64,000 nt of DNA from Stenocarpella maydis. Lineage: Eukaryota > Ascomycota > Sordariomycetes > Diaporthales > Diaporthaceae. Below, piece after piece: positions 55,001 to 64,000 of this stretch. Numbering within the stretch: the first letter of the stretch is position 1; the number at the start of each line of letters is the position of its first letter. A program made the position numbers and the translations under genes. The notes under the pieces were generated by a model. It did not search any database. It saw only the letters and a program-made list of their open reading frames with translations, and had not been told where the DNA came from. Where the stretch lies: positions 392,244 through 456,243 of the forward strand of contig NQMI01000006.1 in the NCBI GenBank assembly GCA_002270565.1, given 5' to 3'.

Positions 55001-57587
55001 GGGCAGCCCAAATAGCACCAAGTGAGGGCAGGCTTGCTTGAGACATATGCCTTGCTACAATTGACCATGAGCGATGATTAGCATGCCATTACTGGTAGGT
55101 CAATCACCACTAATTTACACCTGGGACTTAGGGCAGCGTACCATCATAGTCTACTAATGGCCACCAATTGCAGCCGCCCACGATCTTAGTAGTCTAGTGT
55201 AGTAAAGCACATCAAATAGCCTGCACATCAGTTATCCTGGTTTTGAGAGGTAACAGTCTCGGGGGAAGCAAGTCTAGTGGAGCTCGGCCGTCATGGTAGT
55301 AAAGCGCAGGCCTTAGACCATTTCCCTCAGCAACAGTCAACACGGCTCCCTCGCCCCCTGACAAGGCCAGTCGAGGTTGCCCAGGAGCCTCGAGGACTGC
55401 AACTCTGTCGGCAGGCTTGGCATCTGTCAATGGGCAATGGTGGCAAGTTGGGCAATGATCGCCCCCTGGGCGTGCCGCAGCCGTGGCCCACCCGGAGAAG
55501 GACAGTTGCGTGTCCTCCGCCCACCCCACTGATGTGCATCACAGCAGGCCCCATTCGCCAACAGCCGGCCAAGAAGAAAAGGGTTGTGGGGAGAGGAATG
55601 GCAGCCGCTGAGGCGGTTTTGGAGTTTTGGAAGCCCGGCAACCTTTGTTAAGCGAGAGGCACGATAACCGACCAAAAAAAGAAGTTCGTATCCATCCATG
55701 GCTTCGCTGGCCCTCGTGTTTGCCAACCAATCCGGCGGTCTATATGCTCCGGAAGCGAAGGTGTTGAACCCCCACCAGGAGCCGGCAAACATGCAACATG
55801 CAACCCATTTGCAGGACATGGCCCGTGGGGAACAAGGGCTGTGCTCCGCAATGAGGCTCACTTCACTTCCTGGGCGACTCTCCTGACTCGAGCCTCGGCC
55901 GGCAAGGTAGGAGCAGAGGCACGTCGGCCAAAAGCACCCGGGGGGGGGGACGGGATGAACGGCAACCTGCGAGATGGTGTCTAACTATGTAGTCAGGTAG
56001 TGCGTGTAGACAACTGCAACTGCCTGGGCAGGATTATCTGTCGCAGGGCCTAGTCTGGGCTAGGAATACGGAGGCTGGCAGGCTGATGCAGAACCCATAA
56101 ATTCGGAGTCAGCTGATTGTCCCAAGGCCGGCCGGCGAACGGAAGATCTGGAGACAGCAGGAAACGCTACACTATGTAGGAGCACGAGTCTAATGCACGG
56201 CCCGCCCGATCTGAGGAGCCGGGGGCCACCGACAGAAGCAAAGCTGGGGGGTGAGCAGGCTGGTGACTGGCCGAATACGAGGGCGTCTGGCTTGCAAGCC
56301 CAGAGAAGACATGGATAGTCTTTCGGCCTGCACATGGCCGTGTCTGGCTAGGGCGTGCCGGGCCAGGAGCTTGTGGCGAAGGGAGCCGACGAGGGAAGAG
56401 AGGAAGGCCAGGAGATTACGTCCCAGAGTACAGGCGCGCAACGAGATGAGGGACGGCCTTGGACTCTGTTCTGGGGCCGGCTGGGCGGGCATGGATGGTA
56501 GCTCGAGATAAGCTCGTCAGCTCGGTGCACTCCAGACAGGACCTGCAACAGAAGAGAAGCAGCGCAACGCCATGCCGACCGCCCTCATTCCATGTCCACA
56601 TGGTGCGCACCCCATTGTCTGTAGGCCAAGGATCGCCATACCACCATCCCCCACCGAGAAGGTCCCTCGACCCGGGCTTGAGCAATAGCCATGATCAATC
56701 CGAGACGGCCAGAGACAGCGGCAGTTGGACACGATGTCATCGGGGTCACCTCTTGTGCCGTCTGCTCGCATCGATCCATGTCAGATCCCTAGCCTTAGCA
56801 CCATCTTCTCCGGGTGCCGACCGAGAGACTGAGTCTTTGACTGCCAGCCTGCCCAATCAGACCTTCCAATTGTTTCGGTTGGGCAGTCCATAGTTCGGAT
56901 ATCCTCACAGCAGGCCATCCCTACGCCGCCCGCCAGACAGCCAGGGATGGCTGCCCGGCCTAACTCAAATAAGCTCGACCTCTGGTCTAAGTCGCCCCAC
57001 ATTCTCCATATCCAAAGCAGCCGTGTGCTCCTGCAAGGACAGGGGCCCTAGCGCCATGCCTCCTTTACTTCTCGTGTGAATGCTTAAGACCCTTCCCCGG
57101 CATTCGAGCTGCTTCCTGGGAGTCTCGGTTTTTTTCTTTCTTTTTTTTTTCTTTCTAATTTTTTTGTTTTGTGTTTGGGATTTTGATATTCTCGTCTTCT
57201 CTTGAAAATCCCGTCATCTCTGTCTGGACTGTGGTGGTCGTCACTCGCTGTTTCCCCCTCAACTTCACCAAGAACAATATCGAGCCTGCCCCGTGTCCGC
57301 CTCGCTTGGACCATCACCCATCTCCCCTGCACGATACTCCTATTGACTTGGGGTGCGCGAGTCGTTTGCATCACCTCAAAAAGCGTGAGTGTTCCCGTGC
57401 TAAACGCCCAGAGGGGGTACCCTCTAGAGACAGTTTCAGACTTCTGTCGCCAACTTCCCTCGAATTCTCTCTGCGTTTTCCAAACCCGGAACGAGCAACT
57501 TGTCAAGCTAACCCTACGGTGCTCAGGGCTAGCTTACAAGTGGCACGCGATATTTTTGTCTACCATCAGCCGTTCAGATTCGCCATC
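52042..57587. other. 5.5-kb gap without a supported gene
   Basis: Begins with the 3' UTR of the CENP-B-type gene. Simple repeats (CACA near 52309 and 52697, C-runs at about 53693 and 54004, G-runs near 53900 and 54930, an A/G-rich stretch at 54560-54620) are scattered. A TACGGAGTA motif is at 53748-53756. 54050-55200 is moderately AT-rich. The open frames at 55200-56900 lie in GC-rich DNA, are antiparallel shadows of each other and have no domain. The last 500 bases probably form the leader of the downstream gene. Confidence 0.4.
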
Positions 57588-58333
57588 ATGCCCTCGTTCA
57601 CGGCAGTAGTCCTCGCGGCAGCCACCGCCTTGGTCGCTACTGTCCAGGCAGACTACTACATCGAACCCAGCAGCGTTCCGCTAGCCACAAGGAGTGAGCA
57701 CACCCCCCACAGCTATAGCAGCTTCTCTCTCAGACTTGCCCGGGTCGCTAATGTTGTACCGCCAGAGAGCTGGTGCCAGGATGAGATCAGCACATGTCCT
57801 TTTATCTGCCGGGATCAGTCGGGCACAGGGGCCCAGGTGAACACCTGTGATCCGGTACGTGCTTGACACGCTGGTTGTGCTGAGCCGTCTGCTCTACCCA
57901 CCACAGGGGCGCTAACCCACATGTTGCTTCGCAGGACACTCTCACGTACGGATGTCTCTGCGGCGACAACTCGCAGCCCAACGTGTCCGAGTACACGCTC
58001 ACACTTCCCTACTTCGTCTGCACCGAGTGGGGGAACCAGTGTGTGGCAAAGTGCGGCCAGGACAACACCTGCGCTAGTGCGTGCAGGCAGAACAACACCT
58101 GCGGCGCCACTGACCCCAGACCTGCCAACGAGACGAAGGCGACGGCGACGGCCTCGAGCACGGCCAGCACCAGTTCCGCGGACCCCACTGCAGTCTTCAA
58201 CGGCCCGGGCGGATCCGGTGACTCGTCGTCTTCCAGCGGTGCCTCAAGAGGCCCTTCGTTCGAGGTAGCCAGATTGTACGCCATGAGCGGTGCGCTGGGC
58301 GTCTTCTTCATGGGCTTCGCGTACATGCTGTAA
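57588..58333 (+). CDS. GPI-anchored Cys-rich surface protein (DUF7707-like)
   Basis: Three exons, 57588-57693, 57766-57854 and 57935-58333, give 197 residues. Residues 1-20 are a signal peptide (MPSFTAVVLAAATALVATVQ, cleavage after QA). The mature part has a fungal Cys-rich domain of about 100 residues with conserved runs SWCQDEISTCPFIC, YGCLCGDN and FVCTEWGNQCVAKCG, then CRQNNTCG; this matches the DUF7707 type of filamentous ascomycetes. A Ser/Thr-rich stretch and a hydrophobic C-terminus (MSGALGVFFMGFAYML) indicate a GPI anchor, so it should sit on the plasma membrane or cell wall. The first splice is read as R|KSWCQ with a CAG acceptor; an alternative acceptor two bases downstream would break frame. 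Function unknown; candidate N-glycosylation sites occur at NVS, NNT and NET. Confidence 0.85.
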
Positions 58334-60028
58334 GGCAGGCACATCTCGTGTGGCTGAGGAGCCAGAGGCCGTCATGTCGGAGGTCCGAACGTCGGCAGGT
58401 CTTGTGCTACGTGGCTACAAGGCGCCCACTCTCCCTAGGGTCGCATCTCTCGGCAGGGGCCTTCTTTCTCCCTTGGGTGGGAGTGCCTTTTGACGACATG
58501 CACACACAAACTTAGATACATACAACGGATCGACTAATGTCTAAATATGCGCGTGGCGTCAGTCATCCATTGCATCAGGAGCATCGGTATTCATGCAAAG
58601 GGGGGAGGTTGGGACTTCTATTAATTGGGTAGTATCAGCATCAAGAAGAGGTTTTGTACTCGGAGCCGGGCCTATTGGGTTTGAGCAGAATGGCATGGCG
58701 TAGTCATTCGACAATGCAAATTGGTTCAGTATAAGCGACAGACCAGAGGGGGCCAGGTTCAACCTGACAATGTGACGCTCAGGAACGGTCAGTGATTCAT
58801 CACCAACACAAGAACCAAGGTGCCGAGACAGACTAGGAGCTGTGAGTACGGTGACCCCTCACGGTGTCCCCCCCACATCAGTACTATTTAGAACACCCGC
58901 CTCCCCCGGTTAGAGTTCACCGAGGATCAACCTCAATGTCCTTGTTGCAACCTTAGTCCGGATTTCGACCTCGCGCTTGGTGCGGCAACGGCACAAATTC
59001 CTCTTCTCTTAGGCGCCCATTTAGGCCTTGGCCTGCTGCAACTACAAGGCTGGAGGCAATAAGAGGCAAATAGGTTTGGGGCAACCGCATGCGGTGGTGG
59101 AAAGGCGAGCTGAGCTGCGGCGGGACGGGACACTGGGGCGGCTTTCACGTGTCAGCACATCGAGAAGAGGAACACAGGGCCCGCCAAGCAGACGGCTTGG
59201 CGACACAGCCTCGGGGCGAATGCGTTTCCAAGTAAGTCGGCCACATATCCTCGAATTATGGGAACAGGGCCGTCTCATGAGAATGCTCTGCCCCCCCCCC
59301 GGGGCATTGGCCAAGGGGTTTCGTTCGAGAGGGACGCAGTGAGGAAAATGCTGCCAGATGAGGACTTTTTCTAGAAGCTCGGCTGTGGGCTTAGTGTAAG
59401 CCAGGGGTACCCCCGGTCGGTAAGAAAGGACCCCGCGGGACGTCCCAGTAGTGTACAAGTACCGTGGCAGCGCCAGGGGAGAGGCATTCGACTTTCTCGT
59501 CGCACAGCCTCTGCTGTTATAATTCATAATTCAAAAAAGCAATTACTACAAGGCCCGGCCCGGCCCCGGCCTCAGAAGAGAGGAGCGACAGGCGGTGCCG
59601 AGGGAGCTATATAGCACACTATAGTGGGTAGAAACATAGGCCAGAGGCGGCTGACATCTGAACACTCGATGCAGCAGGCATGTGAGTGGGACAATCCCGC
59701 AGGGGTCATGGGTGCAATGCTGAGCTGGCCAATCAATCGAGCAAATATCTTCGTCCCGCAGCGACGAATCTGCGTCTTTGGGCAGGTTGCCATCTCGATA
59801 CTAGTCTACGCTAGGATCACGCTCTTCCAAGCTTCTCAACCCTCCCGACTCTTCATCATCTCGTCCGTCTGGCCTCGGGACACTGCCACGCCCAACCCCA
59901 CAACCAAGCATGCTGCTGCGACCCGAGGCATAAACCCATCACGCTTCCCTGCCTCGCCGACATCTCCTCCAGTCTTGCTCATTTCTACACCATCAAGCCG
60001 GGCAGCACCACTACGCGACGTCCGTACC
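58334..60028. other. Intergenic, no supported gene
   Basis: The 3' region of the GPI-anchored protein gene and the promoter of EPT1. A short C-run lies near 59292. Open frames here (for example 59624-60199 plus, overlapping the first EPT1 exon) show no domain. Confidence 0.5.
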
Positions 60029-61695
60029 ATGGCTCCCAACACCAGTACGTGTGGCCCCTTTTCTTGTCGCCACCGTAACAGAACCGGGCGCAACATGCCG
60101 CGCTGCTTACTCGTGGGCTTCGTGGCCCATGACGAGACTCTGTCTCGTCGTGGATTGAATGCTGTGGCGTTGGCTCTCTTGCGCGCACCCAAGTGCTAAC
60201 ACAACCCCTCGTCGCCGACAGAAGAAGCCGTCGCCGAGTGCGTCTCAGAAGACGCCCTGGTACATCTCAAGTCGTATCAGTACTCTGCCGTTGACAAGTC
60301 GCCCGTCTCCTACTACATCCTTCGACCATACGTACGTGCCAATTCTCGCCCGAACCCTGCCCTCGCCGCGATCCCCTCCGCGCCGGCCCTTCGTGCGCCG
60401 CACGGGATTTCAGCCAGCTAACACATCTACCGGCGCTAGTGGAACTGGGCCGCAGGTCGACTACCAGTATGGATGGCCCCCAACATGGTCACGCTCGTCG
60501 GCTTCTTCTTCATCCTGGCCAATGTCGGACTACTCGCTCTGTTCGTGCCAGATCTGGTCGGCCCGGTACGTTCACCTAAACCTGAAGCGCCCGACCCTCG
60601 CCCATAGGCACGTGGCCCACGGGATGGCGGAGCCCCAGCTAACCGCTATACCTGCACCAGGGGCCCTCGTGGCTCTACTTCAGCTTCGCCTTGGGTCTCT
60701 TCATGTACCAGACAATGGACAACATAGACGGCAAACAGGCGCGGAGGACGGGCACATCGAGCGGTCTCGGCGAGCTCTTTGACCACGGCATCGATTCCCT
60801 CAACTGTACCCTTGCCTCGCTCCTCGAGACGGCCGCCATGGGCCTCGGCACCTCCAAGACGGGTGTCTTCACCGCGCTTTGCCCCTGCATCCCCATGTTC
60901 TTCTCAACCTGGGAGACATACCACAGCCACACGCTGTACCTGGGCTTCATCAACGGCCCGACCGAGGGCCTCCTCATCGCAGCCTCTATCATGGCTCTGT
61001 CCGGGATCTACGGCCCGCAGATCTGGACGACGCCCGTTGTCGAGGTTCTGGGAGACAACTACACCTTCGGCTACGCAGACCGGCTGGGCGATCTTGCCGT
61101 GCGCGACGTGTGGGTGTTTATAATCATCGCCGGCTTGTTTGTCCATGTGCCGGGATGCATCAAGCACGTGGTCGAGGCCCGCCGCAGGCAGAATCTGCCA
61201 ATCGCCCCCGTCTTCCTCGAGTGGACCCCGATGGCCGTCTACACCTTCTCCATTGGATTCTGGCTGTACAGCCCCTTTTCCACGCTGCGCCGTGAGAACC
61301 ACCTCGTGCTGTTCTGCCTGACCATGAGCTTCGTCTTCGGCCGCATGACGACCAAGATGATCCTCGCGCACCTGACGCGCCAGCCCTTCCCATACTGGAC
61401 TGTCATGCTGTTCCCATTGGTAGGTGGCGCTATTCTGGGCAATCTGCCACGGTTTGGACTGCCTGCGGTTACCGCCGAGGTGGAAACAGCATACCTGTAC
61501 GGGTACTTCGTCTTCGCCATGATTGCGTATTTCCGTTGGGCATTCCTGGTGACTGGTTCCATCTGCAGCTACTTGGGCATCAGGGCGTTGACCGTGCCGC
61601 CTGAGAAGATTGCAGAGACCAGGATAAGGGAGGCGGCGGCCAAGGCAGGCGGAGCTTCAAACGGCACCGTCGCAAACGGGAAGAAGGCGCGATAG
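60029..61695 (+). CDS. EPT1: Ethanolamine/choline phosphotransferase (EPT1/CPT1)
   Basis: Final enzyme of the Kennedy pathway: transfers phosphoethanolamine or phosphocholine from the CDP-alcohol to diacylglycerol in the ER/Golgi membrane. Four exons, 60029-60044, 60222-60331, 60440-60565 and 60661-61695, give 428 residues. The CDP-alcohol phosphotransferase motif DGxxARx8GxxxDxxxD is complete: D107-G108, A111-R112, G121, D125, D129. Several hydrophobic membrane segments follow. The N-terminus MAPNTKEAVAECVSEDALVHL... and WMAPNMVTLVGFFFILANVG before the motif are typical. All introns are GT-AG; the last two junctions are phase 0. Sequence alone does not separate ethanolamine from choline preference, and many filamentous fungi have one dual-specificity enzyme. 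Confidence 0.93.
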
Positions 61696-62159
61696 GAACA
61701 CGCCGAAACAAGCGGGCACCAGAACCACAGCGACAGGCGGACACGTCTGGAACGGGAACAGGGCGCAGAAGGAACACCCTCAAGTGGAATCAACCTCGGA
61801 AAGGAGGCCCCGAACCTCTCTTGCGGAGCCGAGAAACTGCGGCAACACCTCGAGGGGTAGAGATGTATTGCATGCTTTTGTCTAGGTCCTATAGCGCTAG
61901 CTCTAGGCTCCATTGGCGGTCCAGAGCGCTTTCCAAGCTCCACGAGGATCGACAGGCTCCTCGACTGAGCCATGCTTATGAGCCAGGGCTTCTACATAAT
62001 TATATTGCATGGGGAATGGCGTCAGGACGGCACAGCCGCAAAAGGGCAGTTGGATTCAGGATAAATAACGGCATGAAAACCATCCAGTGAAAGATAAACA
62101 TAGCCAAGCGCAGATCTTCCAGAAGGACAATTGCCGTCAAACTGTGATAACAACGAACC
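61696..62159. other. Intergenic between EPT1 and the ABC pseudogene
   Basis: The 3' region of EPT1. No gene, RNA or repeat was recognised. Confidence 0.5.
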
Positions 62160-64000
62160 TCACACAACCTCTACTCGTTCAATGCGCCCTTGTCCTATCC
62201 ACACGACGGCGTCCCTTCTGCCCCTCATCCTACGCCTCACGGCATCCAACTTGTGCGTCACCATCACAACCGAGTGCCCACGGTCGACGGACTCTCCTCG
62301 GACAATATCCAGCAGTTTGCCTTCTGCTACTGGGTCGAGGGGCGATTCCGGCTCGTCAAGGAGAACAATCGGTCTGGAGCCCACGCGGTCAAAGTCCGTG
62401 TAGTGGTCCGCAGAACTGGCAGTGCCGTCAGCTCCGGGTCGAGGTTGAAGCGCAGGCTTGCCTGCGGCAGGAAGAAAGCCTCGTGCGCGACGGTGATGAA
62501 CGCCGCTTCGCGGACCGCGGACCTCGGGAGAGAGGCGAGCTGGACGCCGTCGACTGCGATGGTCCCCTCGGTGGTATCGAGCAGCCTGAGCAAATCACCA
62601 CCATCTGGCGCGCCTCAACCCAGAGATCCGCATTCCTCAGCGCGGCGGCCGCAACCCCGCTCAGGGCGGTCTCGCCTCTGCTGGGCCACTTATCGGGCGG
62701 CGTCTCGGTCTCTGTCTCCTTGAGCCTCGCCACTGCGCCGAGGGATATCTCCAGGTCCGTCCACGCGCCGACGAGCGAGAGCAGCGTCGAGTTCGCGACG
62801 AGGATCACGTGCAATCGGACCCCTCTGGCAGCATGTATCTCGTGCTTGGAGGTACTTGATGCGATTTGAAATAGCCTTCTGTATTCCAACCATTTTGATG
62901 TTCTTGATGGAGCTCAGAGCGGAATTTGTGAATGAGCTGCGCTCCTGAGTAGCCACGTTCCACTTCCATTGCTCCGGCTCTAGGTGCTCAGAAACGCAGC
63001 GACTGACCCGGGAGCAAACTCCAATCTAACCAGCGACTGCCATAGCGGTGACTGCTTCGGAGGCTTCATACAGAAAATAAGGACTGGTGGTAACGGCCAC
63101 AGCCAACCCACGTGCCTAGACAGGAGGAACGTGCCAACCACGACTTCTCCGAACTGAGCCCAGGTCTCGTGAAACATCCTGGCAGAGTCCTCCATATTGC
63201 TGACATTGCTGCTTACCAAGGTTGCCACCTTTCCATCCCCAGACTCACTGTTCCGAACTTCAAGAGCCCGACTGAGAATCAGGCTCACCATTGAGCCCCT
63301 AATCATGACCTCGAGGCGGTTGACGCGGTGTTAATAGACCGAAGTGGAAACCTGTCCAAGGGCCCTTTAGCCTCGGGGCAATTTTGGGACCAAAACTCTA
63401 GAAAGCGCACTTACCGCCATGCCAACATATATGATTGTTGCCTCAGCCACAAGCCAGCATGCTCCGAATCCATCACTCGCAGCGGAGAAATGGGTCACGA
63501 AACGGATGGCCCGGTTGGTAAGACTGGCCTGAGCGAATCGAAAGACCACCACAGCTATTCTCGGTATAATTGTGGCCAAGAAGGAACTCAAGCTGCGCTT
63601 CAGGAGCACACGAGGCAGGGTGGTCGCCCCCTCAGGCTCAGCTGCGAGACCAGCTTAGCAAGTATTCATGAAACCTCAGAAGACTTGAAGGCTAACTGAA
63701 ACACTCACGAACTTCTCTGGCCCCATGCTCTCAAAATTGCCTGCCTGAGATTCTTTGGATCCAAGTCCCGGTCGAGTCGAGGGATGTCGCCTCCATGGAG
63801 AAGCTTTGTGTACCCAGTAAGCAGGATAGGGTTGATCCACATGAACAGCGCTCTTCCCAGAAAGCTGGACGTGGCTTCGGGAGGCTCAGATTGGTAGGCA
63901 GGCAACAGGATGGACCGTTTCCCTTTGAGCTCGAGAAACAAGAGGGGCATGATCGAGCATCCTCGGATGGCTTCGAGAGTCCTGACATGAGCAAGACCAG
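62160..64000 (-). pseudogene. ABCC-type ABC transporter relic, 5' end beyond the window
   Basis: Reads right to left from beyond the right edge. 63994-62980 keeps pieces of the first membrane domain (LGRALFMWINPILLTGYTK; an amphipathic block ending EVMIRGSMVSLIL; SSNVSNMEDSARMFHETWA), partly separated by intron-like gaps. After a frame change, CVSEHLEPEQWKWN and NIKMVGIQKAISNR follow. Then the rest of TMD1, NBD1 and most of TMD2 are absent: the sequence jumps to the linker before the second nucleotide-binding domain (WTDLEISLGAVARLKET). In that NBD the Walker A loop is missing between MVVI and LLRLLDTTEG, and the LSGGQ-type signature is missing; the Walker B/D-loop (IVLLDEPESPLD) and H-loop (VVMVTHKLDAV) remain. 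At about 1.8 kb for a family of some 1,400 residues, it is a decayed multidrug-resistance-type transporter. Confidence 0.82.

Overview
The window is nuclear DNA from a filamentous ascomycete (Pezizomycotina), most likely a Sordariomycete. The evidence is short spliceosomal introns of about 45-175 bp, GC-rich gene space next to AT-rich stop-riddled repeat DNA of the kind repeat-induced point mutation (RIP) leaves, a Fot1/pogo transposon, and fungal-only families (a DUF7707-type wall protein and a STAND-N/ubiquitin-like gene). I cannot name the species. There is no operon organisation; the genes are independent units.

Layout. 1-2947 is AT-rich decayed repeat DNA with a likely solo LTR. 2948-15174 is a housekeeping block: ATP16 (F1 delta), a disordered Cys-rich protein whose 5' end carries an in-frame TAG, a RING-like/LysM protein, RSE1 (SF3b subunit, minus strand) and, divergent from it, MSS51. 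15819-17614 is a broken STAND-N/ubiquitin-like gene. 18807-20994 is a RIP-degraded Fot1/pogo element with 45-bp inverted ends. 20997-24470 is decayed intergenic DNA with a foldback. 24471-26507 is a conserved fungal protein with a retropepsin-like core. 28566-33535 holds an IAH1-type GDSL esterase, DFG10 polyprenol reductase and an ALKBH6-like dioxygenase, the last two tail to tail. 36803-41584 is a HOS4-like ankyrin protein and 42645-44221 is RBG1/DRG1. A CENP-B-type DNA-binding protein (50013-52041) stands alone between two gaps of more than 5 kb. 57588-61695 holds a GPI-anchored Cys-rich protein and EPT1/CPT1. The right edge (62160-64000) is a decayed ABCC transporter.

The intact genes cover basic cell functions: ATP synthesis and COX1 translation in mitochondria, pre-mRNA splicing, dolichol and phospholipid synthesis, ribosome-associated GTPase function and chromatin regulation. 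I found no metabolic gene cluster and no clearly new multi-gene system. The most unusual points are the in-frame TAG in the Cys-rich gene, three GC-AG introns in two housekeeping genes, the nearly intact transposon ends around a mutated body, the retropepsin-like protein with Cys where the catalytic Asp should be, and two short motifs repeated in intergenic DNA. Exon boundaries were read by eye from splice signals, frame and family fit, and have not been tested against transcripts.
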